From contig CAJNOI010000121.1 of the NCBI GenBank assembly GCA_905250115.1, positions 136,241 through 200,240 of the forward strand: DNA of 64,000 nucleotides, given 5' to 3'. This DNA is from Adineta steineri (taxonomy: Eukaryota; Rotifera; Eurotatoria; Adinetida; Adinetidae). The stretch's first letter is position 1, and the number at the start of each line of letters is the position of its first letter. Of the stretch, positions 1 through 11,586 are shown one piece after another. Both the position numbers and the translations under genes were made by a program. The notes beneath the pieces were generated by a model that ran no database searches, had not been told where the DNA came from, and worked only from the letters and a program-made list of their open reading frames with translations.

Positions 1-110
1 TTTTTTAACATAAAAATAGCTTCTTATAGACATGTCACCGAGCGTAAAAGTATTAGAAAATAAAAGAAAAAAATAAAATAAAAAGACTTCTTTGTTTGTT
101 TGGTTTTGTA

Positions 111-2013
111 TCAGGTACAAGCTAATGCAATATAACTTCGGCTGAATAAAACATTCTTATTACATTTAGGACATGCTTGGGCTTGATGTGTCCATTTTTG
201 TAATAAATCTTTAATACATCTAATCAAAACAAAAGGAAGAAAAAATAGAAAAAAAAGATAAGATTTTTATTACCGTTGATGAAATATATGTGTGCACGTT
301 AAAATTTGAATATGATCAGATTGCATACCCATTGCTTTTTGACAAATCGGACATAAAAGATCAGCTTCTTGATATAGACGTTCAGCAGCTTCTTTTACTT
401 GTCGTGCTTCTTCTAATCGATTATCAGATGAAAGTATACGTTCATTCAATAAATGACATCTTGCTTGCATTAATTTATTACCCATTGATGTTGCTGTTGA
501 TAATGCTGTTGCAAGAATTTCAGTTGCCTAAAAATGTTTAATATAAATCTCAATTAATTTCAAATCATAATATATACTCAACAATAATTTTCGACATCTT
601 ATGACTAATGAGTTGATATTTAATCATTTTTCTTAACTGTCATTGTGGAAAAAAATCTATTTACTGTATAAAAGAGAATATATCATTCAAGTCGATCTTA
701 TCTTTTTCTTTCTTCTTCTTATGGATAGCATATATGACAGACAGACAAGATAAACTATGCCTATTCTCTCAACAAAACTAATTATTATGACAATGTTAAT
801 AATAGGTTATAGACAAAGAAAAATATTATTCAAATGTTTCTTTTTCTCCATGTACTTACCGTTTGTTTTTGTGTGTCCGATTCCAATAAAGCTTTAACAA
901 GACCAATCATAGCAAGCGTATAACTATATCGATCATTCATATCTTGTAACATCGGAATAGCAGCTTCATATTTTTTACATGCGACCTTGATACATAAAAA
1001 TAAAAGAAAAATAGTCATCATCAGACATTATAATCAAAGCACATGTTTATTGAATGACAAGATATGTCTGTATTACACATCAGGAGGTAGCTCGTTATCG
1101 ATCGAACATCATTCTATATTTATATCTGTTTATTTGTACGTTTGACTCCCCGCTTACCTCATTATTGTTTTGCGAACGTTGTATGTCACCTATACATACA
1201 AGACACTTAGCTTGAACAGGTCGATCTCCAATACTAGATGCAGCTTTCATTGCTTCCTATAATTTTTTTAAAATATCTAATATATATATTCATGAATAAT
1301 ATTATTACTTCAACACATTTCGTTGCACCATCAAAATCACCCATTAATCTTAATGGTGTTGCTAATTTTAATTTAGTTAAACGAACAAATTTTGAACTAA
1401 CATTTGCATTTTCTTCAACAGCATAAGCAGCATTTGATAAGGATATTTCATGTGCACGACGTTGAAATGCAAGTGCTTTTGGAAAATCTTTTAATGCAAG
1501 AAAAACTTTACCCATTGTACTTAAGACATGAATTTCCATTAAATGATCTTCATGTTCATGTGAAATACATAATGCTTTATCAAGACATTCAAGAACTTTA
1601 TTAAAATTACATAAACCTATATAAGAATCTGCCATAACAAGTAATGCATAACCTTGTACAGATTCAGTTGGTGCTGAATATTGAAGTGCTGATCGTGAAT
1701 AACTCACTGCTTTAAAATAATCAGCAAGCATTTCATTTGCACGTGATAAAGTTAAATAAGCTTGTGCACGAAGATTATTATCATCAATTTCATGTGCAAT
1801 ATCAATTTGTTGGACAGCATAAACAAGATAATCTTTATTACGTCCACGATCACGTGATGCTGCTGCTAAATAACCCAATGTAGAAAAACGTAGACGATTA
1901 TCTTTCATTTTTTGTAATGATATTGTCCATTTTTTAATTGCAGCATCATAATTTTTTTCAGCATATAATTCCAAACCTTCATCAACTTGTCGACGAATCA
2001 TACGTTGACCCAT
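111..2013 (-). CDS. RAPSN: Rapsyn homologue (43 kDa receptor-associated protein of the synapse)
   Basis: Rapsyn clusters nicotinic acetylcholine receptors under the postsynaptic membrane. The coding exons are 2013-1309, 1256-1158, 985-860, 527-274 and 219-111. They join in phase to 430 codons plus stop (human rapsyn is 412 residues). The start reads MGQRMIRRQ, so Gly2 fits the N-myristoylation site known in rapsyn. Residues 1 to about 340 are TPR-like helical repeats. A C-terminal RING-H2 finger spans about 369-414, with CPIC, the CTHIFHQRC segment split by the last intron, and CPKC. Introns are about 50-54 bp, except those of about 170 and 330 bp around exon 3. Assignment rests on remembered similarity along the whole length, including the LPRLMG-type TPR end and the finger. 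It is the first gene of the window, and its upstream side (2014-4577) is non-coding. Confidence 0.93.
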
Positions 2014-4577
2014 GATGATAAGACTCTACAAAAATCAATTCTGGAATGATGATAAATGATTCAAATGAGCATAGTTTTTTTTTGGATTTATGTCTCTTTT
2101 TTTTTATTATAAAAAATGATAATGTGTAGATTGATCGAATAGTTATTATCCTGAAATAGTCGATCAAGTCAACAAACAAAAAAAAAAAAGGAAAGAAGAG
2201 AAGAGAAAAAAAATGCGAATGAGAACCTAAACCAAATAGCAACAGGAAAAAAAATATTCTATTGTCATGTCGCATCTTTTCCTCATCAACCACATAACGA
2301 CAACAGAATGAGAGAAAGAAAAACGATTGAAAAAGAAGTCTTCTTAGGAAATAGGTTTTCTCTAAGGCGTTTATTGTCTACGCATATGCAGTACATCAAT
2401 TACTAGTTGATATTGATCAAACAGTTATGATGGGATAATGAAATAAAATGTCGCGATTTGTCTTTTTTTTCTTTCTAAAACAACTGTGCAGAGAGAAAGG
2501 ATTAAGACAAATTGTTTGTTCGTATTGTTAATAACATTATTTAATAAATATTGTAATGTCTATTCAACAACGAAGGACTTTATCTTTATTATCCTCGATA
2601 GAATTTATCTCTTATATTATACTAACAACAGGATATGTTAGGATAAGTGTTATATGTACAAAAGCAATTAGGAGAGATGAGCAAAAACTACGCAAATATG
2701 TATATTATTGTAGAACATCATTAGGTTTGATTTAAAAGACATTAAGGCTAACAATAACTGTATATATTAGGCTACAATCTGGCACAAATACGTTTTCTCT
2801 CAATTGTTTATAAAACCAATTTGTGAATGATTGTCTATCTAATACTTATTATTTAGAGATCTGGACTTCATTTTGTCTATCACCACTCGATATCTTTCTA
2901 TGACATACACCATACATTTCCCTCATTCTTTTCTTGCTTTTGCGTTAAAAAAACAGAAAATATATATATATTAACATTCTTGTCGTTTTTACTTCAGATT
3001 TAAGTAGTAGTAGAACGATGTCATCGTAATTTCTCTGATAATAAATAATATCTAAATTGAAATGAAAAAAACGATTTATGTGTTTAATTATGTTATGCAG
3101 GATAGTAACAGGAAAAGTTGCATACTAAAAAAGAGAATGTCAATAAATAGAATCAACAATAACAAGTTTATAATAAAGATCTACAGTATTGCTGGGTCTT
3201 TTTGTAATTAACTTCCGTTTAATTTGTCTATTATGTCATTAAAAAAAAGAAAGATTATATTTTATTTATTTATTCGAATTAATCAAAAAAAATATGTATA
3301 TATATAAGTATTAATACATCAACTAGAATCATTTCTATCACAACAACATGACCTTATTTATTCTATGTATAATGATATGTCTATCCTTAGTATTCATTAA
3401 GTTGTCGCGCGTGTACGCATACATATCTTTGTAAGTACCAAATAGTTATGTACTATTATTGTTTATACAATAATCAAATCCAACGAAACTAATCATTGAA
3501 AAACAAGGACTATACATAGTCGAACAGAGATGTTGTTGAGTATCCTCAAGCATATACTAATACTCATTATAAACAGCTTTTTCTCAATCTAGTATCATCG
3601 ATTGCTGTTGTTGATCGTTTGCAAAAGGTTAGAATTAGCTGGAATTGGTTTATAATGACCTAAAATATGTAACTTCTTGTCTCTGGCATCGTTATAATTG
3701 TTATTGAATATGATAATGAATGATATATATATACCAGGGTTTATAAGTTTATTTTTACTAGTTGCTCTTTGTTGATTATAAATATTATGCCTATTTTTTT
3801 CACATTTCAACATTGAACAAATAGTATTCATGTTTTAATGGAAGTATAGAATATTAAAACATGTCCTATATATTGACATTTTTCTGTTCTGTACTTTATA
3901 TATGTATGTACATATCCATCCAATTCACTCTCCGGGATTATAATCAATCAAAAAAGAGGTGACACTGTACCGGTCTTGATGCGGACACGAGCAGTGACAT
4001 TTATAATAATTCATAGGACAACAGTAAATATAATTTTGTTCTATACCTCTCACGAATAAAAGAGGAGAAAGAGAAAAAAATTGTATACAGTACACTTCAG
4101 TTTCTCTCTCTTTTTCTCTTTCTCTATTCAATAAAATTTTGATCGACTAGCGAACATTAACTTATTTTTATACCAACTATATCAATGCTTACCTATTCTC
4201 GGTCGTCAGTAATATTAATGGAAGTGAGTGTAAGGGGCCTACAATCGTTTGATTTATTATTCTTATTTTTTTCTTCTTTCGCTAATAGTAATCGTATAAA
4301 ATATTTATATTCGATTATATCTATAATATAACAGATAAATATCTTAATGTTTGAACAGTAAAAATGATAAATAGCCAGATGGATTCTTATCTTTTTTAAC
4401 ACAAATGTTGTACTTTTTTCTTTCTCTTCATTAGAGATAACTGGTTGTGATTCTTTACTACAAAACAGAAAGAAACCATCACTCTATGTGTAACATACAC
4501 GAAGACTGTACAAATAATTGATTAATGTCCATCATTTTATTACATTGAAAAGGTTACAATTTTTGATCTATAACAAA
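2014..4577. other. Intergenic stretch, no gene seen
   Basis: AT-rich DNA between the rapsyn start and the small secreted protein on the other strand. It should contain the rapsyn promoter and 5' UTR. Short open frames here are built from low-complexity AT or pyrimidine tracts and lack splice partners or a recognisable domain. No RNA gene was seen. Confidence 0.6.
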
Positions 4578-4981
4578 ATGAATCAACTATTGACAATTTA
4601 TGCCATAATTTACATAATATTTACGAGCGTTTTATTTCAACCAAATGATGCACTTAGACAAAGAACGTATTGTAAGTTTATAATAAGTATTTCAACCAAA
4701 TTTAATTTTTTTATAATCTAGCTACTGGTATTGCTGATATTGTACGAAAAGCATTTAAACGTGGTTTAAATCGTTTTATAAATCGTCAAACATCCTATGA
4801 TTCCGATGTATTTCGTTATACTCAAGCATCACAACGTGGTTATGGAGGACTTTTTGCAGGTGAATCATGTCGTTTATCACCTGTCATATGTTCATATGAT
4901 GAACAATGTTGTTCAGGTCGATGTTTATGCCGTCGATGGTTAACCATGGGTGAAGAAAGATGTATAAGAAAATGTTTTTAA
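4578..4981 (+). CDS. Small secreted cysteine-rich (knottin-like) protein
   Basis: Two exons, 4578-4671 and 4722-4981, joined by a 50-bp GT-AG intron, give 117 residues. Residues 1 to about 25 are a hydrophobic signal peptide. A basic middle region follows, with several Arg and Lys (about 33-72). The C-terminal 37 residues hold eight cysteines at 81, 88, 94, 95, 99, 101, 112 and 116, spaced C-x6-C-x5-CC-x3-C-x-C-x10-C-x3-C. This resembles inhibitor-cystine-knot or other disulfide-rich secreted domains, but I do not recognise a named family and infer no activity. The stop codon is followed at once by AATAAA, a candidate poly(A) signal. The next frame starts only 71 bp downstream on the same strand. 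The gene call is good; the function is unknown. Confidence 0.72.
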
Positions 4982-5052
4982 AATAAATCATTCATTCATT
5001 TTCTTTATTACTATGACAATCTTCTATTAAATATTTATTTTCTATTTTTCAA

Positions 5053-5643
5053 ATGACTAAAAACTTTGATTTATCTCGTTTAAAACAATATATTTCTTAT
5101 CAAAAAAATCTTCGAGTAGATTTAATTAAATATCAACGTTTATTATTATCGGAATATCATCGTCAAAGTAATCGATATTATTATAAATTATTTACAGATA
5201 AGAAAACATTGGAAAATTATGGATATTTTCTGTTACGTTCGAATCCAAATATATTTGTTATAAATGAAAAACGAAGTAATCAAACATTTAATTTTCATAA
5301 TGTACGTCAGAATCATTTACAACATATTAATAAGCATAAAATAGACGTTGAATTACAACCGAAACAGTCGATTATTTCAAAATCTCTTGACACACCAATC
5401 ATAACATTACATACATGTTCAACATTAATTGCCACTGGACATGGAATAATATCTAAGATAATACCCGTATTACATAATCCTGAACAATTGAATTATAAGA
5501 CAATAGATGATGAAGATATAAGCTTATCAAAGACATGTAGACAGACGTCAAATCGAATTGTGCTTCGACGATATATGAATTCTAAATCCTCGAATAATTA
5601 TTTATTCACCACTTCAAATAAAAGAACACAGGAAGAGTTATAA
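5053..5643 (+). CDS. Unrecognised single-exon protein, 196 aa
   Basis: An uninterrupted 196-codon frame starting at the first ATG, 71 bp after the Cys-rich gene. The product is rich in Lys, Arg, Asn, Tyr and Ser, with a basic Tyr-rich N-terminal half. It has no signal peptide, membrane segment or motif I know. Codon choice, with many A/T-ending codons but balanced amino-acid content, looks like the recognised genes here rather than random AT-rich DNA. The absence of an intron is unusual in this window. It could be a real lineage-specific gene, a last exon whose upstream exons I did not find, or the 3' part of the transcription unit beginning at 4578. Confidence 0.5.
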   Translation: MTKNFDLSRLKQYISYQKNLRVDLIKYQRLLLSEYHRQSNRYYYKLFTDKKTLENYGYFLLRSNPNIFVINEKRSNQTFNFHNVRQNHLQHINKHKIDVELQPKQSIISKSLDTPIITLHTCSTLIATGHGIISKIIPVLHNPEQLNYKTIDDEDISLSKTCRQTSNRIVLRRYMNSKSSNNYLFTTSNKRTQEEL

Positions 5644-6575
5644 TAATAATAATGTTCTGTATATCATTTGTGTATAAAAAAAAGGTTTTTTTTAATATTG
5701 TTAGTAGCAGATTTCTTAGAAGTTACCTTGTGTGTATATGCATAAATCTTAATGTAATGTTAATAAAAAATGTAACTGAATTCTTTTATGTATCCTTGAA
5801 AAAAGAAACGGGGCAGTATTACGAATTCAGCAGACGTCTGTTTTTGAATGGTATAGAAACACATTGTTCAATATTCGAATTTTTAATAGTAGTATCAAAA
5901 TTTAGTTTGTTTTTAATTATTTCTGATTCTTGCTATGGATTTAATAATTTTTCAAAGAATTTATGATTATTCTCACTTCAGTATCGTTTTAGACAAACAT
6001 GTTCTATATCCTGTATTAATTTTATATGAGTGATTTAGTTATTAAATCGCATACTGTCAGTAGAATCTAAGTATATTCAGCCAGTCACATATACTCTTCT
6101 GTCGATCATTAATTCTCTAGATTAACAAAAGTAGATGTCATGATTTCAAATAGGAAGCAAATCCATAACAAGTAGTTTTGAATCAAAAATAAAGATGCAT
6201 CTCTCTTATAGAATATGTTATAATAATCGATTTTCGGCCTTGAGGTACTCGTCAAGGACTAAAAAACAATCAATTTGCCTGGAAGCATAATTTTATCGCT
6301 TAATTATCTTTTAGTTTTACTTACAAATAACATTTTAGAAGTTTGGAACTTAATATACACTCAAGAGAAAAATACTGATCCATAAATGAATGAAAGATCA
6401 CATATGGCTGTAACTTTTGTCATGTTCATAAAAAATGAATGTTTATTATAATTTTATGTCAAAATATAAAAACAAAAATATATTTTCTTGATTTCACACT
6501 TTTTATATGAGGTTATTAACAGTAAACTAAATTAGTACTTAAAAAGCTTATCAGCGCAGCCCCGTTGAGGCTAAG
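5644..6575. other. Intergenic, nothing recognised
   Basis: AT-rich DNA. A 104-codon frame at 5652-5966 is hydrophobic low-complexity translation with no start context or family resemblance, and I do not call it a gene. No structured RNA was seen. Confidence 0.5.
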
Positions 6576-6578
6576 AAA

Positions 6579-6933
6579 TGTGGAACTCACGTGTGTTCGC
6601 ATCAAAATATGTGATCACGTTTAAGTGCTTTGTTTTCTTTTTTTGCTCAAATTTAATCAATTTATAGCTATTTTTGACAATTTTTGGTTATTTTTATTAA
6701 ATTTGCAGTAATTTATGCCTATTTTGAACTATTTTTGCTTAATTTTATTAAAATTCTACTAATTTATAGCTGTATTTGACAATTTTACTTATTTTTTATA
6801 GAAAATCCCGCAGTTTATAGCTATTTTTAACGCTTTTTCATTATTTTTATTGAATCTGAGGAGGGAGGAGCTGAAAACTTGAACTTAAAACTTACACTCA
6901 CGATTTTCTTCGAAAACTGACGTGAGTTCCACA
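6579..6933. mobile_element. Short non-coding element with perfect 14-bp terminal inverted repeats
   Basis: The 14 bases at 6579-6592 (TGTGGAACTCACGT) are the exact reverse complement of 6920-6933, bounding a 355-bp segment with no coding capacity. Such ends are typical of MITE-like non-autonomous DNA transposons, but I could not identify a clear target-site duplication. The interior is mostly a four-unit 51-bp tandem array, listed separately. Superfamily unknown. Confidence 0.55.
6661..6864. repeat. 4 x 51-bp tandem repeat inside the inverted-repeat element
   Basis: Four units start at 6661, 6712, 6763 and 6814, each exactly 51 bases after the last. Every unit opens with TTTAT(A/G)(G/C)C and has an AT-rich body ending in short A-rich or GCAG-like text. 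Units differ by substitutions only, with no net indels. Confidence 0.7.
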
Positions 6934-7064
6934 AAACAGATATAATCATTGGAAATAGCTCGGTTGGTAATTTTTATTGCTTGACACTGTAAATTCTGTT
7001 AACATCGTGATCAAGTGCTAAAAAACAGAATGAGCGTTGTACAAATTTCATAGTAAAATTTTAC

Positions 7065-7662
7065 TCAGGAATGAGAGATATGTAGGTTTGTAGAGAAAAA
7101 TTTCCTCTATCGAATGGTATATATACCAACGAATTCTGTTGAGTACCATAAAAATCGACTTTTGGCTTGAATTTAAGCCAGTTAGAGACATGCATCCAAC
7201 TTTCTTTTGTGTCCGTGAATCTCAATAAAACATTGATTTGAACCCTCAAAATACATCAGTTTGTAGAAAAAACATCAGAGCACAAAATCTTCGCCTCGAA
7301 AAAAATGAATTATAGGCAAGACATTTAGTTGACTCTGATGCAGCCCAGACAGACAAGACCTCTAAAAAAACGCGTTTAAAATTCGTAAATACACCGTTTT
7401 CACAAATTCTTAACGCGTTTTTTGGAAAGCGTTCTACTGCGTTAAAATATGCGCTTTTCCCGATTTTATTTTCGTTAAAATTTCAGAATTTCTACGCCGT
7501 ATTTCTCCGTTTTTTTTTGAGTTTTGTCTGTCTGCGAGGTCTCTAATTCGCTTGAATTCAAGCCAAAAATCGATTTTGACGGTACGCAACAGACATCGTT
7601 GGTATATATACCATTCGATAGAGAAAAAATTTCTCTACGAACCTACATATCTCTCATTCCTG
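7065..7662. mobile_element. Foldback/MITE-like element with about 122-bp inverted arms
   Basis: The left arm, about 7065-7187, and right arm, about 7541-7662, are inverted copies with roughly 88-90% identity by eye. The shared text runs from CAGGAATGAGAGATATGTAGG through the GAATGGTATATATACC block to TTGGCTTGAA. The 350-bp interior has no long reading frame. The small frame at 7061-7249 is just the translated left arm. Nearby inner inverted repeats suggest a second element inserted inside. Confidence 0.7.
7346..7534. repeat. Inner inverted repeat nested in the foldback element
   Basis: CAGACAGACAAGACC near 7346 and its inverted partner TTGTCTGTCTG ending near 7534 bracket a stretch with repeated AACGCGTTT-type motifs (7370-7376, 7412-7420). 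This looks like a small MITE of about 190 bp inserted within the larger one, but the ends are imperfect. Confidence 0.4.
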
Positions 7663-9247
7663 AATCAAAGATCTGTAGTCGCCTTTGATCTATTTTCGTT
7701 TCTGAGAAGTTAATAACATATCAATGTTGTTTAATTTTAAATAAACTTTTTCGGTTATTTCTTAATAAGCATAACTGTATCGAATACACACACACTCATC
7801 ATATTCAATGCAACGTTTTTTCTTCTTTTGACGTTTTAATTTCAAATGAATAGAATGAAAAAAAAATTCTTTGTCTTTTTAATTAATAATATGTACATAT
7901 GTCCATTCTCACTACAATGAAATTCACATTAGTACTTTTGCTTCAAGTGTCAACTAGAAAACACACTATAACAAAAGAGATTAGTTAATCAATCTCATTA
8001 CTAGGTATCTATCGAAAGTGAAATTAAACTTGTGTTATATGTCAATAAAGCTATTTCAAAGGTTATGAAATGTATTATTATCTTGGTCATACTAAAATTG
8101 AAAAAAGTATGACTATGATTTTATCTATATATTTCCAGATCTAATTAACAATTCATAATGAACGATAAACGAGAAAGTTATTCTTTGCTTTTCCCCTTTC
8201 TCTTATTTTGAGCTATCAAAATCAAATTCATATTATATGCATCAATGAATTTATACCCCAGACACACACTTTCTGATCAACTTCTCTTTCTTCAAAAAAA
8301 AAATTATGATAGATATTAATTCTTTTCAAGTTCACAATAGACATGTTCAATGAATCGAATCCTGATCTATATTGTTTATATATGTTCACTGATATTTTTC
8401 TTGAAAAAAAAAGAATTTTTCCTAATCATTAAATCATTTGATGAACTGTTTAGAACTATTAGACAATGAGGTAAATAACTTATTGAAATCTAGTCGTCAA
8501 AACATATGATGCCTAAAAGTGCTCAATCATTCAATTGTTGACAAGAGTACTAACACTTCATTACTCACCTCTGCTCATTTTTTCTCTCTCTCTCTCTCGC
8601 TCTCGCGTCGTTTTGTCATTTAATCTCATTTCATTTTTTGATTACTTTTATATAGTTCACTTCACAATTGATCAATTTACATCCTTTTCGTATACTTCTT
8701 TTTTTTTTACTTGTCATCACCTACTTGAGTTACATCGATTTTTGAATCTATTTTGTTACTAGTATTACTACTACTATCGTATGCATAAATATGAACTGAC
8801 TCATTTGTTTGATCAATATACATAAATAGGAGAAAAAGAAAAGTAATTGAAATTTATTTTCTCTCTCTCTGTCCCTCTCCTTCTCTCTTCTGTTCCTGGT
8901 GCCATATGTACATGATCACAAAGCGAGAAAAAGATTAAACATAGACACATAAACGTTTTTTCTTTTCTTCAATGAACATAAATTGTATTACATAGATGTT
9001 ATTTTTTCTATATAAGTATGTAGTTAGATATTTTGTTTTCTTTTTTCTAAGATTGATAGATCTATTGATTGACAAATGAAACAATAATAAAATTCTTTTT
9101 CTGATCTATTTCTTTAATAAACATATTTCTCAAAATAGCATACCGATTAATTCAAACGGTCACAATTCTATGAATATGCATATATATATAGAACACATAA
9201 ATGAACGAGCTTCTTTTTTTTTATTTTTTTTATTTTAGAAAGAAAAA
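7663..9247. other. Intergenic, upstream of the membrane-protein gene
   Basis: AT-rich DNA with pyrimidine tracts (CT runs near 8583 and 8862) and a TATATATATAG run at about 9179-9191, some 60 bp before the next start codon, that could serve as a TATA element. No gene or RNA was recognised. Confidence 0.45.
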
Positions 9248-10225
9248 ATGATTTACCTAGCTCTAACTTTTCTTTTAACATTAATAACTAATTGCCAAAC
9301 ATCGAATGTTGTTCACCTTGAAAATTGTACATATTCATTGGATCTTTATAAAGAATATTTAAATGTTCTTTGGTCATCAAATGATTCTCGAACATTACAC
9401 ATTCAAGCTATTTATTCTTTACCATTAAATAAAACCTTAATTCCTGGTCATATTTACATATATTCATCTCAATCACTTGCTTTAATACCATTATTTGTTC
9501 AATGTAAATTACCGAAAAATCTTTCTTTTAAATCTTATCTCCCATTTACACAATGTTCATCAACAATAACAAATTTTTCATCGAAAAAAAATTACGAATC
9601 AACACGAACAAATCTTAATCTGAAATCAATTTTATCTATGATAAATGTTCCATTACTTTATATTGGTGAACATTATCTTATATTATCAAATTGTTCATTT
9701 GAATTCAATTCTACAACTTATCGTTTACAATCGAATGAGATTTTTACATTTCGTATTATCTATGAAAGTCCAATATCAACGAATTGTTATTCATGTAATC
9801 GACGTACATCGATATGTTATGATAAAATATGTCAATGTCGAACTGGTACGATACCATTAAAACTCTATGAAAATAATCAATTTTGTATTGATATAACAAG
9901 AAATTGTACATTAGATTCTCAACGTTGTTTGTATTCTAAAACAATTAAAACAAATCGTTTCAATGAATTTATATTAATATTAATTGTATTAATAAGTCTT
10001 GTTATGATTTTATTTGTCTCATTAATATGGTATTTATATCGTAATAGACGAGTAAAGAAAAAAGAATTTTTATCATCGAATCAATCCATATTTACAATTG
10101 ATCATCATGAACGAACACCATCAACAATATCAACAATAGATTCAATAAAATTATCTATTGAAAATGAATATCCAAAAATAATTGGAGAAGAAAATAATGG
10201 TGAAACAATTTTTATTTTAGCATAA
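9248..10225 (+). CDS. Type I membrane protein with Cys-rich EGF-like juxtamembrane segment
   Basis: A single 325-codon exon. Residues 1 to about 17 form a signal peptide. The ectodomain (about 18-239) has many N-glycosylation sequons (such as NCT, NDS, NKT, NFS, NCS, NST) and a Cys-rich region at about 180-227 with a C-Y-S-C ... C-x4-C-x-C spacing like an EGF-type module. Residues about 240-264 form one strongly hydrophobic membrane segment, followed by a basic stop-transfer RNRRVKKK and a roughly 55-residue Ser/Thr-rich tail. The topology suggests a cell-surface receptor or adhesion protein. I recognise no named family. A possible AATAAA lies about 95 bp past the stop. Lack of introns sets it apart from most neighbours. 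Confidence 0.75.
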   Translation: MIYLALTFLLTLITNCQTSNVVHLENCTYSLDLYKEYLNVLWSSNDSRTLHIQAIYSLPLNKTLIPGHIYIYSSQSLALIPLFVQCKLPKNLSFKSYLPFTQCSSTITNFSSKKNYESTRTNLNLKSILSMINVPLLYIGEHYLILSNCSFEFNSTTYRLQSNEIFTFRIIYESPISTNCYSCNRRTSICYDKICQCRTGTIPLKLYENNQFCIDITRNCTLDSQRCLYSKTIKTNRFNEFILILIVLISLVMILFVSLIWYLYRNRRVKKKEFLSSNQSIFTIDHHERTPSTISTIDSIKLSIENEYPKIIGEENNGETIFILA

Positions 10226-11586
10226 ATTTTTTTTTCATCATTATCTGTTTATATATATACACTAGTCATACATTTTATTAATATGTAATATTAAATTCGT
10301 GTGTCTTTTTCTATTGAAAATAAAACAAGAGAATTATACAATTCATCATTCTTTCGTTAAGTATTGATTTACAATTAAAATGGAATAGTACTTATTTGGA
10401 CTTTTTATTATATTTGCTAATATCTATTAAAAGATATTATGTTGAATGATGCTTCATCACCTATAATAATAATAATAAAAATCATTTGACAAATGGTGCA
10501 TTATTATATAATGAGAGAGAGAGAAAAAAAAGTGGTATGTTGCAGCATGTGATAGGAGTAGAATAGAGAGAAAAAGGAAATTTATGCGCAGGTATTTGTT
10601 AAAACGTTTTCACACGTTGGATTCTATGAACAATTCCAAATGAGATGAGAATTATGTAAGTAATATAGAATAATTTTAACATACATGATTACTCTTAAAG
10701 GTGAATTAGTTATGTCATTATAATAATTATAATGAATTTCTATCTAATCGTTAATTAATATTCTGATTTATGAAGAGAATTCAAAAAAGTTTTGAATGTT
10801 GCTGGAATAAAAAGAATATGGATGACTTAATCATAATAATATTAATGTTCGATTGATCTGAGAAGTTTACTAGTTGTAACAAGGCGATGTAATCATGTAT
10901 TTGAAAAGCAATTATCATATTCAAGTAGAGACAAAAATTTATGAATATATTATGAGTACGATATTGAATTCAACACTTATATTCTCTTTCTCGGAGAGAA
11001 GAGTCTTGCAAACATAAACTGTCAGCTGCTTGTCCGTCCGCAGGGTCAAAAGAACATCAAAAATCGATTTTCCGAGTTATTTCGATGCGAGGACTTCGAA
11101 TCTGATGTTAATTTTTTTAGACAAAGGACCATTTTTTTACGAAAAATGTTTTTTCATAAAAATTGACAAAACGGTTTTTGAGGTCGTGGATCTCGAATCT
11201 GGTGTTAGTTTTTTGAAATTGTATAAATAAAATGCTCAGTAGCATTGTGAAACGAGAAAGAGCTGAGCGAGTTCCTAGACGAACGTTACTTAATGTATTC
11301 TAAAAGTGGCGACCTCTATTGTCAGTATTTTAAAATAAATTATTAAAGTAGAATTTTTTTATTTTTTATTTCATTTTAATTATAATCTTTTAGAATGAGT
11401 ATATACATTTAATACATAGTTTTCAATGATTAATTAATTAAACCAATCAACTTGTTGAAGTATAACTTACCGGCTGATTATAATATAGACATAATATTGA
11501 GTTCTCTCATCTATACCTTATCTATTTCAGTTATTATTCATAATAATATTTTAGTTGATGTTTATTGAAGCAAACTGTTTCGAACA
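10226..11586. other. Intergenic with a short degenerate direct repeat
   Basis: Mostly unremarkable AT-rich DNA upstream of ATG4. Around 11090-11215 a block is repeated imperfectly: GAGGACTTCGAATCTGATGT is echoed by a GATCTCGAATCTGGTGT version about 90 bp later, each followed by a T-rich run. The 66-codon frame across it is probably a by-product of the duplication. Confidence 0.4.

Noticed and set aside
5652-5966. A 104-codon plus-strand frame
   Set aside because: Low-complexity hydrophobic translation of AT-rich DNA, no splice context, no conserved-looking segment.
6955-7030. tRNA-like text TAGCTCGGTTGGTAA
   Set aside because: Resembles an A box, but there is no B box (GGTTCGA-type) at the right distance and no cloverleaf.
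8535-8762. Ser/Phe/Leu-rich frame with a CT-repeat core
   Set aside because: Translation of a pyrimidine tract, no further evidence.
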